A stretch of 64,000 nucleotides of DNA from Apoderus coryli. Its lineage: Eukaryota > Arthropoda > Insecta > Coleoptera > Attelabidae. The notes below the pieces were generated by a model. It made no database searches. It was not told the DNA's origin and worked only from the letters and a program-made list of their open reading frames with translations. The DNA is taken from the NCBI GenBank assembly GCA_911728435.2, contig OU452205.1:3462760-3526759 (forward strand). Reading direction: 5' to 3'. Position numbers and translations under genes: made by a program. Shown piece by piece: positions 1-15,300 of this stretch. Each line of letters begins with the position of its first letter. The first letter of the stretch is position 1.

Positions 1-5
1 CTTAC

Positions 6-395
6 CTCTCCAGTACGTGGTACCTGTCCATACGAAACAACCTCCTTCGTCAATTTGGTACTGTGTTTTAAGAATCCCAAAAACGACCTGGTATTAATCT
101 TAATACAATGACTATCAAACGTTGGCGAAACTCCACCTACAAAATGAGTGGCTTTTTTAATTTTAAATACGCCACGACTATCCAAACTTTCATCGGTCTG
201 AGTGACGTTATAATCAGTTTGCAAACTATATCGCTGATTTCGATTACTGTATGTCATTGCTAGTTCCACATAATATTTCCGACCATCATTGTATTTTCTT
301 TCGCTTTGCAATGACACAGTTTTTCCGTTGTTATGAGCAACATCGAACTTTAAGTAGCCATTTTGGAGTGAGAGTGCGATGAATGCACAGGAATT
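6..395 (-). CDS. Laminin alpha exon 17: LG2 second part
   Basis: 130 codons, phase 0 at both ends (ttttgcag| and gga-gag|gtaag, with the donor on the first five bases of the window). It reads [13 protein letters not shown], then [19 protein letters not shown] and F-L-G-F-L-K-H. N-G-Y-L-x-F, Y-N-D-G-x-x-Y and F-V-G-G are core LG motifs. The gene continues to the left of the window. Confidence 0.93.
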
Positions 396-3300
396 CTGCA
401 AAAGTACTTGAAATTAGTCTATTGGTTATCGGGAAATAAAAGTAGAATCACCACAAAACAACTCATTCTATGAGAGTCAAAAAATCATAGGGAGCCATAC
501 ATGTTTCGAAGCTCATACTTCATCTTCAACTGTTAAGATTAAACTTGATATAGAAAAACAGAAATTAGTGTAAAAATAATCTGACATTGATTTTAGTGTA
601 GAAAAAGTTTGTAACTATTTAAATAAATTCTAATAATTCATGTTTCGTAAGAATTATTTAAATTTTATTGAAAAAACGTTTGTAAAGCTGACTGCGTGCC
701 GTCAAATTAAAGAGTCTATTGGGTTATTTGCAGCTGAAACAGATTATTGCTTATTTCAAGTAAAACTCTCTCATAAGCTTAGGCTTTATGTTAAAAATGG
801 TGTATTAAGGGCACGGCTTGCGAAATAAAGTCCAAACTGTACTTACGTCATTCTCCTGTGCTAAGTATATTAAACTGTGTTCATCAAACGTTTGGAAATC
901 AAATCTTAGATTGAATTTAGCTGGACTTAGTGGTGCTGTCTGGTATATTCTGTAACCGCTGCCAGAGAAGAAAGGTCTTGCTCCTTCCAGGTCTTGGGTT
1001 GTAGCTCTATGATAAATATTTTATTATGAATTGTTATATTATATTATAGTTTAGTTAAAATTCAAGTTTTTCCTTTTCAATGGAATATGTATCGGCCAAA
1101 TCCAAGTTTACTCATTCAAATTGTCATTTACGAATATTAGTGGAGACCGGGGAAAGAAGATCTCTTGGAGACCAACGATCCCACGTTTTCGCGGCACGTG
1201 AGGGTCCAATGTATAACTGTTTCATTCGTCTAACACAACATCAAACGATAACTGTTTGTGACGGTTCTTGTGAGGGGTCAATTACCACTGGGAATCCCTA
1301 GACATTTGAGACGAAATAATCTCAAAAATAAAATAGGAAAACCTTAAAATGCCATCAAATCCATTGACGTTTTCCTTTTCGGTGGTTGACCCCTCGGATT
1401 CTTATAAATACAAAAAATATTTTTGTGTACCCATTATGGTACTGAAGCCCCGTTTGAAAAAAAGAGATTAGGAGGTTCTGCTGAACTTGATCAGATGGGA
1501 ACACACATGTATGGAATGACAACAGGCTTTCAAACTAGCCAAAATGAAATCAAACGTTCATTCTTATGCTGTTGCGAGGCCTTTCCTATATCATCATCAT
1601 CAATCAACCCTTTCTTGTATCCACTGCTGGATGTAGGTCTCCCTTAATTCTCTCCATGTATCGCGATCCTGCGCTGCCTACATCCAGTTTCTCTGACAAC
1701 GCTTCAGGTCATCGGTCCATCTTGTTGGAGGGCGGCCCCTATTCCGATAGGCTTCCCGCCTCGGTCTCCACTCCAATATTCGCCTGGTCCATCGGTTGTC
1801 CGTCATCTGGCGACATGTCCCGCCCAGTTCCATTTAAGAGTTGTTATTCTCTCTATTGCATCTGCCACCCTTGTTCTTCGTCGTGTTTCGTGATTTGGGA
1901 CTCTATCTCTGAGAGATATGCCCAACATTGAGCGTTCCATCGCCCTCTGTGCCACACGGATTTTGTGTATAATTCTTCTGGTCAGCGTTAATGTCTCAGC
2001 TCCGTAGGTCAACACGGGCAATATGCATTGATTAAGTCTTTCTCTTAAGGCACATTGGAAGGTCAAATCAGACCTTTCTTATATCAGTAACCATCATATC
2101 ATTGCCTTTAATGAAAACCAAATCAGGCTATTGGAGAGATACGACAAGGTGTTGTACGACCTTGAACAGAAACACTAAAGTTGCATACTCCCGACGTCTG
2201 TCAAGAAGCTTTAAATTAAAACGGTTCAAAACAACATCATGAGGGAGTCCAATATATGGATACACCTCATCGCATTTCAACCCTAAGGACTTGGCAAATC
2301 TACGTTGGATTTTTTCCAAACGATAACTATTAGAGTGCATGGCATAGACAGGACTCCAAACCACTGAGGCGTACTCCAATCTTGATCTTGGAAAAGAATT
2401 ATAGAGTAGAACAAAACTATCAGAAGATGAAAAATGCTTAGTGTTTTTCATGATGAAACCAAGACTCCTAGGAAGCAGCAATATGTCCAGAAAAGCTGAG
2501 TTTACCGTCAAACAACACACACAAATCCTTCATTTCATCACACACCTTAAGTCGATAAGGATCATCATCAGTGTACAAGAAATTAATTGAATTCAACTTG
2601 TAAATGTAAATGTAACCGAACAGCATTTACCTAAATCCAAGTAAAGCTTATTCTGAGGGCACCACCGATACAAGGTGCGGAAATCACTTTGCAAATTTAA
2701 GCAGTCAAGATCAGATGCGATTGAAGAATAAATCTTAAAATCATCTGCAAGAAGTAATGAATTACACTTGGTGATATCATTAATAAAACACAAACAAAAG
2801 AGGACCCAATACAGAACCCTGCGGAACCCCGGACGTATCGCGGACATTCACATTAGGTCTGCCTGCGATACTTAACATACTGGATACGATCCTGAAAGTA
2901 AGAGATTATTAGATAGCCCAAAATGTCGACAATTTACTCAAAAGAACTGTCAAAGGCCTCAGCCAAATACTGTGTCAATATACCAAGATTAGTGATAGTA
3001 GATCTGCTAGGAAAAAATCAGTGTTGACCTGGACTAAAAACGCGCTTAACATGCTCAAATATAATTCTATGCGAGACGATTTCAAAACATTTGGAAAAGT
3101 TAAGACTGGATAGCAATTGGGCGGGTTCTTGATAGTTTCCAGATATTGGGAAAATAATTTTTAATGAATAAATATGAAGGAAATTGGCTTTGCCAAAACA
3201 ACAGCAGCAGCCTTCGGGATGTCGGCTTCTGCTTTTAGTAGAATAACGAAGCAACAATATTTTACCTTGCCTGTCCTTTACACATTCCTTTAGATTGTTC

Positions 3301-6300
3301 AAAATTCCATAAACCAATATTAACATCGTTAATTGCCATTTTGTAAATATACGGCGTGTTCTTTATTTGAGATTCTCCCCCAACTTGTATATAATCATTT
3401 GTATTGATTATTAGCAGTTTATCCTTGATTTGTGCCGATTCCCAAATTGCATCTTTATCAAACTTCATTTGAATCAACGAACCAATTCTAGAATTCATAA
3501 TAACATTTACATTATAATAATTTTACTATATAAGTATGTTATCCAACCTTTGTACTGTAATTGTCTTCTCCAGTTCCAGACCGCTCTTCAACATGATTCG
3601 CTTGGATTCCTCATCAACCTTAACCTCGAAAATTGCGTTATCGTTTTTGATTTTAAGAGTCAAGTAATCACCTCTACTATTTTCCCATTTGAATAACTGG
3701 CATTGATGGGAACATTTGTACGTGATTGAAAGACTTCTAAAGACCTCGGAACTTGGTATAGTGTAAAGGCGGGAACAGTTATTTAATCCCATAGCAATAT
3801 TTATCTAAAAATGCATAGATTAAACAAATTGAAGTATATTTCGTCAATGTTAAATATTAATTATTACAGATTCGGCTGCTTCTCTAGCGTATTTCACTTT
3901 ATTTTGCAATTCAAGAATCTTTGCTTTCACTGTTTCCAAATTAAGCTGATTGGGCTGGTGTACATCGTTTTTATGTTCCGTTTGATAAATTGAACTAAGA
4001 TCTAATTTCTTTAGTATATTTCTCGCATAACTTATATTGTTCTTGAGCCTTTCCAGTTCTAAAAATAATTATAATATTGATTATAATAAACAAAATTAAA
4101 CGTTTGACGACTACTTGTATGAGTTGTTTCTCGGTAAATAAGGAGATCTATGGAAAGTCGGGGGAAACCCAGGAGAACCCCGAAAATGTGCACTGGAAGT
4201 CGGAGGAAATTCATGGGAAGTACTCGAAGTTCAGGGAAAATCCTCCAAACTTTCCCTATCAGAGGGAAGTTTTGTACGTTTTTTGACCTGCGAAACGCCC
4301 CGGATTTTGATGAGTAAGTAGAAAGACAATAATTTCCGATTGAGATGCAAGGATTTTAGATAGTATACGAGAAAAATCAAAATTATAATCATTTACGTTT
4401 AACACACCATATCGTTAAGTTATTGCCACAACAAGCAAACTCCACTTTTTAAAATTTTGAGAAAAAGTCGTTTGAAAGTTTAAATTAAAATGAAAAATCG
4501 CTTCATAATAAAAATGATTTAACAACTGAAGAATATCAAAGCAAACAACCACTACTAAAGAAAAACTGCCAAATTTAAACACAAAACCAAAAAACATATT
4601 TTTTTTGGTACTTTTCTGGTTTTGGCAGAACCAAATTAGTCGTTTTCAATATCACTGTCCTGAATACCAGGCTCGGACATACTATCGTCGACGTCCTTAG
4701 AGGTTTGTAACGGATGAAACTCATCCGGTATGATCCCTGATTTGCACAGCTTCAGCATATCCTGTTTTTTCTGATTGCTGATAGGGAAGTGTCGAGTATG
4801 CTTTTTTTAAATTCAATCTCACCCAGATTAATTGGGCGACCTTTACCAAAAATATTGATCTCCTTATAATGCCTGGTTAGAAATTTAAATATTTTAAGCA
4901 TTTTATTTTCAGTGAACTGACTTTTTCCCTATTAGTGTTTTTATTTATTTATTTATTTTTCATGATTAATTTTGACAGTCTTCAAAATCGATGAAGTCTT
5001 TATATTTGAGTTCTTCTATAATTAACGATTTTTTAACAGTCCTGTTGGACTTGTATGATTTTAGTAGTACATTTTTTGAGCATTTTCTAGTATAATGGGG
5101 CAATTAACTCAGAATAAACAAAAAGTGGAGTTAGCTTGTTTTGGCAGTAACCCAACGATATGGTGATTTACGGTTTTTGGGCATCACTCAACAATTAAAC
5201 AATGAAGACTATTGACATAATATCAGTTTAATCTCAATGTAAGTGATTAATGAAAACTGTGTTAAAGCACTAGCTCTTTTCGAAGACAGACGAAATTATC
5301 AATATATTTATTATACGCAGAATGCACGAGGGACTGGCACCAATAAACGAAGATTTGTTAGTGATCCAAAATGAAAAACTTTTGACTAGTTTTCTTCTGC
5401 TTTGACATTTTCGAAGAGTCAGATTCCTATTCGTTTTAATTACATTCTTAACAGCTCTGTGCTAGAATTATGTTCTACCATTAAGGACCTTGACGTGCGT
5501 AAGTTAACTTTAGTTGCTTAAAGATGTTGTATTTTCCCCTGATCAGGTCCAAATTGGAATATGCGTCTGCTATATGGTCACCAATATACCGGGTTCATGA
5601 GAACAGGATCGAACGTGTCCAAAGAAATTTTTTTAAGTACGTATATTTCAAGGATCATGGACATTACCCTATAAGGGGTGTTACGCGGTTATGACGTTCA
5701 ACCACTGTCTGTGCGCAGGATCTGCGCCTATCAGGTATTTCTTTTTAAATTAATACATTTTCTAATTCACTGTCCCCAGCTCCTGAGTCAAATAAAATTT
5801 CATAAAACTATACCCGCAACAATTATATATTCGAAGTGTCGTATCTTCGAACCAACTATGGGGACGTGCGCCATTGACTAGAGCTTGTAAGTTGACGAAT
5901 ACATTTAATTTACATAAAGAACTGGATTTTTTCGATGGCAAAATTGGCAGATTTATTAAACATCAACATTGTTGTTTCAGTTCTACTTGGTTGTTTTTAT
6001 GTTTTATTGTGTTGTGTTGTTTTAGTTATTGTTAAGACCTGTGGTGTTTTTATATGGCCCATGGGTACTCCTTCATCTGGTTATTTTGTATTATGAATCA
6101 TTAAGCATTCTGGTACTTTTGTAGTTTGTTAGATTTATTTGATATTAATTGAAACTATGTAATTTTTGTCTAATTGGGCTCAGGCCTGTTAGGCAATAAA
6201 TGATTATTTATTTATTATTATTTATTCTGCTGTTTAGCACTTTATCCAGGCAAACTTGATAAAAACCCTCTCCATTGTTCCTCAATAAGTGTCGTTTCTC

Positions 6301-9300
6301 TCTTGCTATACCCCTTCAAATTATTTTCAACTTATCTCTTCGCTCGGGCCACTTTCCGGTTGCATGGAAGTCGAGTTTTATCACCCCTGTTTTCAAATCT
6401 GGTAACAGAGGTGACGCATCAAATTACCGTCCGGTTTGTCTCAACTCCATTCCTAAGCTTTTCGAGAGTTTAATAACAAGATATCTAACAACTATATTTA
6501 AGCCGATTATAATTGATGAACAGTTCGGTTTCCAGTCCGGTCGGTCTACTGAGCTTAATCTTCTGGAATACACACATTGTTTGTCACGGGCCTTGGAGGG
6601 CGGTTACCAGGTTCATGCAATCTACACCGATTTTTCCAAGGCCTTCGACTGCGTGAATCACCGGCTCCTTATTCACAAGCTGGAGTGTATTGGCTGTCGG
6701 CACCTTTGTTGAGATGGTTGGAGAGCTACCTGACTGGCAGAACTCAGATAGTCCGTTTCAGTGATTTCCTTTCTGACCCTATTTCGGTTTCTTTTGGTGT
6801 ACCCCAGGGTTCTCACCTCGGACCATTGTTATTTAACTTATTTATAAATGATATCAAGCAGTGTTTCATTCACAGTGAATTCAGGCTCTTCGCCGACGAC
6901 GTGAAGTGTTACCGGCGTATCGGAGGTCCCACAGATTGTTATCTTCTGCAGGAGGATGTTGTGAGATTTGTGCATTGGTGTGAGTTGCATGGTATGACTT
7001 TAAATGTTTCTAAGTGCTTTTGCGTAAATTTCAACCGAACTAGGAGACCTCTTTTGTATGAATATTTTGTCGACCATTCAGTCCTAAAATACAAATCTTC
7101 GGTCAAGGATTTGGGAGTTTACCTGGATACTTCCTTGAGCTTTGTGGATCACATAAGGCACTCGACTTACAGGTCTCTGAAAGTGTTGGGCTTCATAAAG
7201 CGTTGCTCGGTTGATTTCAGTAATGTGAATACTATTAGAATTTTGTTCACGACGCTTGTCAACATATGGAGTATGCCTCGGCGATTGGGACCCCGTCATA
7301 CGGTTGCCATTCTGCCCGAGTTGAGAGCGTTCAGCGGCGTTTCCTTAGGTATGTTCACTTTAAGCTTGGGCGTCCGCGTCCTATCGATTTGGTGTTCGAT
7401 TACGGAACTATGATGAGCGAGCTGGGGCTTACGACATTGAGTCATCGCAGGGTCGTCAGAGATCTATTAATACTTTATAAGCTTTTGAACAATATGGTAT
7501 CGTCTTCTTATTTGTTGTCCAATATTCATTTTCATGTACCGTCTAGGAACAATAGATACTCTCACCTTTTCCATGAGGAATTTCACCGTACAAATTACGG
7601 AGGAAATAATTTTGTCCCTAGAGTGGCCAGGATGGCGAATTCTTGCTTAAGCGTTGATTTCTTTGCGCCTATAGGTGAATTTATTCGCCGTTTGAAATGT
7701 GAGCGTCGTGACGGCAGTTTTGCGTAAGTCGATCGATGCCTGTTGCGTTGACGATCATGGTTTTTCCTTTTATTCCTGGCGTGGGTCTTGCGAATAGCTT
7801 TAGTATAACTTGAATTATGTTTAAATTTTCTACTTATTGTGTAATTTAGAGTTCCTTAGGTTTTGTAAAATTGTTGAATTTGTGTAGTATTGCATGGAAT
7901 TATATTTGTTTATTATATTGTATGCTGTATAAATGGACTTTGTCCGTGAATAAATAAATAAAATAAAATAAAAAATATTTGCAACTTTTATTACCCTAAG
8001 ATAAAATTTGTGTATGAAACTAGAAAAACATCTTCAAAATCGGATCAAAAAAGCCATTTAAAATATTTTTTCCCATAATTTTAAAACAGCCATTTTTGCG
8101 CACCTAAAGGTTTGTGTGAAAAAATATGTAAAAAAAGAATTCAAAGAAATTTTTATTTTACCGTCATCAGAAACCAACTTCTTGTATTGCTCATATTTCT
8201 TAAAAAAGTCATATCTACTAGTGAAATTCATATTTGAAACATCTTTATCAATTTTCTGCATTTCTTCCGATACTCCCATTGCATTTTTTATAGCCTCTTC
8301 AAGTTTCGCAACGTTATCAGGTTGTGAAGTTATTTGAAGTTCCATATTGTGAAGTACTTGAGTTAAATCATTATTCGCTTTACCACTTTCCAACAAGCTA
8401 TACTTAAGCTTATCCATTTTGTTCCTTATGTGATTGAACGCTACAAATATTAACATTATCCAAAAAACTATACTAAAAAAATTGCAACTTAACTTACCGT
8501 TTGAAATATTTTTGAGATTAACAATTCTTTGTTTTAATCGGTCAGAATAAGCATGAGCCAAATTAGCTTTGTCCACAATGCTATCATATTCTCTTGGATA
8601 AATAATATTCATAGCTTTCTCCAGTACAGCTCCTGCTTCTTCAGCTTTAATTCTTGCATCTTCGATACCTTTGACAAGTTCTTCGTAAGCTCCACTGGCT
8701 TTAATAGTCTGCCATTCATCTTTCGTGAAGTTAAAAATGCTGAAAATGTTGTTAAATATGTTTAGAAAGTTAAAATGCACATTAAAAGTTAACTTACCTT
8801 CTGTAGTTCTCCACAGTCATCTTCAGTTGTTCTACATGATCATTTGCTCGGGAAAGGAGTTCATCTAATACTGGGATGACTTGGGATTGCCTTTCTAAAT
8901 GCTCATCCATCTTGTAAAACTGCTCAAAATTAATATTTTTAATTTTATCGAACACTGTATCTAGACTTGTATACATAACTTCGACGGCTTTAAGGTTATT
9001 GTCGATGTTATTTAGACTGTCATTCAAATCAGAACTGTTTTTATCAACAAATTTTAGTCTATCTTTGAGTAGGAATAATGCCTCGGTATTAACTTGGGTT
9101 TTTAATTTTGCGACATCTGTACGACCTTCGACTTCAATGATCAATACTTCTAAATCGTCCAATCTCTTTCGTAGGTCTTCTAAAGCATCATATGGTAACG
9201 TGAGGGAATCCTTGTATATTTTATTGACTTGCATCGCAATCTCCGAACAAAACTCAAATGTATCGTTGCTACCTTTTTGGAAATTCCTAAATACTTCCAC

Positions 9301-12300
9301 AGATTCCTTTATTTGTCTCAATATTTTATTAGCTTTCTTCAAAGCATCTTTAATGTTAACATTCTCTTTCCCGAAATTCTCAAGACTCAGGATTATCTGT
9401 CCTAATTTTGTATCAATTTTATTAAGTTCATCTAAGATTTCTTCTGAATTAGTTTGTTGTAATTCGGAGTCTTTCACCGCTTTGGCAGCAACGTTTAAAT
9501 TTGTCTTTACTCTATCTTCAAGAACAAATATCTTGTTTTCATAGAATCCAATGTCAGTCGTTTTTAGAAGTTGTACTGCATGGCCATAGGTAGAATTAAA
9601 ATCATTGGATAATCGCCTGTACCTTTGGGTGACATTGAATAGGAATTTCCAGGGAGGTCCGATACCATTTTTGAACATATCGAAGATATTCTCCACTGAA
9701 GCAGTTAGGCGATCGATTTCTAAGAACAGTAAGTGGGTACATTCGTCGCAAGCTACAAAAAAAGATATTGATAAGTAAATATATTAATTTAATTGAATTT
9801 ATCTTACGTGTGCAAATGCCATTTTTGATAAACTCCCTTTTATTTTGGCATTCGTTGCATTTTAGACCTTCAAATCCTGGTTTACATTGACAGTTTCCTT
9901 CTAGGTCACACATGAAAGAATAGCTTCCGTATGGATTACAATTACATGAGGTGCATTTTCTGGATGTCGTATCTCGGAAGTAGCCGTCAGCACATGATTC
10001 ACATTTGCTACCAGTATAGCCTATATCAATCAAGGTAAATAAAGAAAATAAATAAACAAGAATCATGAATTCAAAATCAACGTTTCGAGAATATTTGTGT
10101 CTTTATCAGGACTACAACAACGCAAAGAACGAGAATAAAATAATTGCAGCTGTTCCAAAAAGAAACCAGTGAAGTACAGTTTTTTTTTTGCTAATTTCAG
10201 TTTGCCAAAGGTAAAATAATCTCGCGAACGTAGCTGATTTTGATTTGAGTGTATAACTTTATTTGGTCCTGTAACTTACGAATCCTTAGAGGTATTGGTT
10301 ACGGTTAAGATGCTTGAACATGTTCTCTATGTAATTTATCTTTATTAAACTACTAACCTTGTTTACAATTACATATAAATCCATGTTTTCTGCTGATGCA
10401 ACTTTCTGCATTATTTTCTTCTTCCGAAGGACATGGACATGGTTGGCATTCTTCGGTACGATCTTTGAAGTATCCTGCCTTACATAATTCACAATGCGGA
10501 CCAGATGTATTATTCGAACAATTCTGTAAACAAATTATCAGTAAAGGCCAACTAGAATAAATTGACTATGAAGTGAGAAAGTGTGACTGGCAGGTGATAT
10601 GCCACAGCAGATCAGCTGAACTGAGATAGTAAGCGTGTGGCTTCCTGTACAAGCTGAATCTTTTAATGAATCAATCACATATCACACATCATCATTTGGT
10701 TTGGGTTTGGTCTGGTTTTGGATTGACCATTTAATCATACAATATGTAGTAGAATTTGTTACGACCGTAGCAAAAGTTAATGTACCATTACTGTATTAGT
10801 AAATGGTCCATTGTAATCTCTGCTGTGCGTAGAACCATTAAAGTACAGAGAGGGTTTGGTTTGGGTTGGATAGATACTACTCGTGAAGGTTTTCCTTAGA
10901 TGATTTTTTACAATTTCAAAAAGACAGAATAATTCCTTTAATAATAATATTAATACATTTATTTGCATTCAAATCATAACAACGTACAGATTAAGTCAGA
11001 ATATCATAAATACATAACATAATAATGAATTGATATGCAAAATGGAGTTGAAAACAATTAAAAAAAGTTCAACCCCAAAATTCATAACTTTAGAACCAAA
11101 TTTCTAATACGTCCGACCAATAACTGCACTCCTTAGTCATGCCTTTTACTACAATCAAAGTTTACTACTTTCCACAAAAAATCTGAAAAGAAAAATTAAA
11201 CAAAAAATCTATTTGAAATCCAAAAGTCGATTCCTGTATTTAAACTTAAAAGCCAACCAACCCAACCCAACCCCTAACTTTTTGAAGTCCTCTGGTATGT
11301 TATTGTATAGCATATAAATTTGGTAAGTAAATGATCTCTTGAATAATGAAGTTTTGTGAGGCGGGGGCGAAATAAGTCCGCGAAAACGTAAGTTCAACGT
11401 ATGAACATCAGTCCTATATTTAATTTTATTAGAAAGGTATGGAGGACGATGGTTATTTATTATATTATGAAATAAAACTAGCGAATGTAACTTTCTTCGG
11501 TCTTGCATGCTCAGCCACATAGGCTCCCTCAATTTGTGCGAAACGGGCTCAAATTTTCTAATTCCATACACGAATCTAAGGCATGATTTCTGAACTTTTT
11601 GAATTCTGTCCTTATCAGAACAATCTAGGCACGGTCCATACACAACATCACAGAAGTTAAAGTAGCTTAAGACTAAACTATCGGTAAGTTTTTTTTTAAA
11701 GGTTGTGATAGTAGATGCCTATGGGGATATAACATCTTTAATGACGAATATGCTCTCTGGATATTGATGCTCACGTGCTTCTTAAACCGGAATTCGACAT
11801 CCAATTCCAAGCCAAGATTTCTTGTTGAATTTGAGAACGCTAAACTTGAGTTCTTTACTTAGATATTCAGTTGCAACTCCAACAAGCGCCTGTTTTTACC
11901 AAAAACAAGAACGTCAGACTTAGAGGCATTGATCATGAGACCGTGCTTTTGAGAGAGCTCCACATCCGGTCATCCGCATATATATGCTCCTTGCAATCCT
12001 TTAGACTTGACCCTATGTAGCATGTGTAAATGTTAAACAATAAAGGTGAAAGTATTGAGCCTTGTGGAACTCCACACGTCAGTTTTTCCTTTGAAGATTC
12101 CCCATTACTTGTTTGAACAAATTGAAACCTGTTTTGCAAATAGCTGTGAAAGAATCTGATTGACTGTTTAGAAAACTCAACAAATGCGTCTCATGATCAA
12201 TTGTGTCAAATGCCTTAGAATAATCCAACAGAACAAGCACCGTGCTCTTGCCTTGGTCCGTCGCACGAATTATGTCATCAACAATGTCCAAAAGCGCTGT

Positions 12301-15300
12301 AGCACAGCTGTAGCCTGGTCTAAAACCTGATTGATGTTCAGGTAAAATATTGCATTTGTTTACATGCGAGAGAATCTGAAGGTACATAATTTTTTCTAAA
12401 ACCTTTGAAAGTACTGGAAGGACGCTAATCGGTCTAAGATCATTTATAGAAGTTATTGTACTTGTCTTGGGGAAAGGATTTATCTTTGAAACCTTCCATT
12501 CATCCTTTAGACGATCGAATAACAGTTAACGCTAACTGATGAAGAAAGAATATCTCTTAAAAAACTAGCATAAATACTAGATTATGTTCCCTTAATCTTC
12601 GATAATTTCTAACATAATGGGACCTCTCCCCACACTACGAAATTTCATCTTGCACTCACCACCCAAGCTTAACCTGGTAACGTAAAAAAGTCAAGATCCC
12701 TATAACCCATCACCTTCTACTATAACTGATAAATAAATGCACACACGACCTACCTTACAATATCCACTATTTGGATCACATTGGCTCGATCTTCCTTGAC
12801 AATCGCACGGCTTAGCTATTCCAATCACATGATCAATCCATGGCGTTTGAGTCAGCTCGTATGATTTTGGATAATATCTGTAATAACCTTGGTTGGGATC
12901 CTGGCAGGATAATCCTGTATAATCTTGTGGACAATCGCATTTTTCTATTGAGTGACTGGTTCGGTTATAAGGGATGTAGGGCATTGCTTTGTCTAAGAGG
13001 ATTTCTTCGACTCTACAACGAAGACAAAGTAATATAAGTAATAAGTATTCATGAAGTAGTCCATATTTATGTGGAGTCTCAATTTAATGAGGGGAATAAT
13101 ACTAAACTGTCTTCTCCACTAAATCTCAATATATATTTTCACAGATCTGATTGGATCCTAATCATAATTGGTTTTTTACAACAGACATGTTTCGGCCATA
13201 TATATGGTCATCCTCAGTGTTTATATATAAAAGTTACATTGTATCGTATATTGAAGTTTATCGGGAAGAAATTTTTTTTTTAAATGTTATATTCTAACTA
13301 AAGGAACATTTATATATAAACACTGAGCATGGCCATATATATGGCCGAAACATGTCTGTTGTAACAAACCAATTATGATTAGGATCCAATCAGATCTGTG
13401 AAAATATATATTCCGATTTAGTGGAGAAGACAGTATAGTATCATTCCCCACAAAATATGAGGGTGGCGTCCCGTAAATGGCTGTATTCTCATCACTTTCC
13501 ATTTTAATCGTTTTCGAAGCACACAATTTACAAATGTTGACCAATTCAGAGAGCGCATACATTATATTTATTTCAACACATTGACCATAGTTTTCAACAA
13601 TTGATTTTCCTCAAAAACGGTCAACTTTAGAGCTTATGACCAAGAGTACCTTTTTTGTGTAGAAGACATTGGCGGTTCAAATGGCTATCTTAAAACTGTA
13701 CTTTTCCCAGTGGCGTAGAAATTGGGGAGAAAAACACCCACTACACCTTCAAAATTTTCACCAATTATGAATTAAAAAAAAAATACGCATGCAGCACAGT
13801 ACACATAGTGATAGAAGTGAATACTTCTTTCACGAAGGAAGGATAGGCAACGTTAAGCCGCTATATACATAATAGTGCATGGTATTCACTTCAAAAATCT
13901 TGCACAAAACATAGCTTATTATGAGTATGCATTCTGAAACACTCTGTATAAATATTCTCGTTCGTTTAGTTGAATTATACAATTTAATACTTACTCTGTA
14001 TTATGTCCTTCAACAATTATGCTAGTCACATTCTGTAGAATAAGCATCAGACATTCCTTTGTCAATGCCAAGGTGCAATGCAGTATATTTCCGGAGGTTA
14101 CGCGCCAAAATTTTTCGTTAACTCGTAGTTCGTTTGTACTTTTCTCTGACATTACCGAAATACCATTTCCCGTAAGAAAAACTATGAAATTACCACCTGT
14201 GCCTTTAATGCTAAGGTAGCCATCGTATGATGCTGTTAGGTCTCCAGTAAACTGCTTTGGTAGGCTGATTATGTCAACGTTTGCTTGAAACTGGAAAAAC
14301 GGAGATATTCTAGAGTAAATTTCCTGTAAAATTGAACCAATACTTACTGGTTCGTTATCCTCAATTAATTTTTCATATCTAATTTTGTCCCAATTGTATC
14401 TTGTGTCGATACATTTATTGCTTCTGCCGAAACAAAAACAAAATGAACAGCCTTGGGGGTTTTCTTTGCTTAATCCAAACGTACCATCTTTACAGGTATT
14501 GCATTTACCACCTTGGACATTTTCCTGAGAATATTTTAATTAGAATAGAATGGAAGAGTGTTTTAAAGTTTGTTCTAATTGTTAAACTTACCTTACAATT
14601 ACACGTCCCGTCGTTTCTGCACCTGCAAAATCCGTTTGCACAATCGGTATCAGTTGTACCTTTGATGTCACATAGGCATTTCTTGCAGTTTGGATAACCG
14701 TAATAACCAAATGCACAAATATCGCACTTGTCACCTGCAAAGCCTGGCTTGCAGACGCAGCTGCCATGGGTTTTGTCACATTGAAGGGTTGAACTTCCTG
14801 ATGCTGAGCAATTGCAGTGCTGCCGGTAAATAAATAAATGTTAGCACATTTATGCTTTTAGCTAAGGAAAATCAAAAGAGTTGGTACACTCAGTAGGTAC
14901 CTACAGAAAAGTGGCTTACCTTACATCCTATCCCTGGTTCATATCCCCAAGTGTGTAATGTGCATCGTTCACACTCTTTTCCAATTGTTAAATCAGGACA
15001 AACACATTTTCCACCTTTGCCACAAACATGGCCCTTTTTGGGGCATGGTTCACATTCTATAACAACATTTAATACGCTTTAAGCTTTAACCACAGTATAA
15101 TAAACACATAACATGTGATAATATACATAATACAGTATTCCGACTCTCCGCTTGCGAGGCCCATGCGCATCTCGTCGCGCATGCCGCCATTATAGGATAA
15201 AATGTCATAATAATCGCATAGACGTAGATAGATACCGCTCACTCAGTACTGTATTTTCATTTTTGTAAAAATATATAAGTACATAATAATATTGCTGTCA

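Larger units (their letters stand above)
13091..13449. repeat. Palindromic element with hammerhead motifs (copy 1)
   Basis: Inverted arms at 13091-13232 and 13301-13449 match closely (a few mismatches), around a spacer of about 68 bp. Each arm holds the ACATGTTTCGG...CCTCAG block of a hammerhead motif on opposite strands and, outward, a short TGGAGA-type box. It lies in the laminin intron between exons 6 and 7. Confidence 0.8.

Noticed and set aside
1566..1931. 121-codon plus-strand frame
   Set aside because: It is the antisense of an RTE-like LINE end and has no motif of its own.
9602..10066. A 154-codon frame with a hydrophobic start as a secreted EGF protein
   Set aside because: The start lies in an intron; phase shows these are laminin exons 9 and 10 read through an intron.
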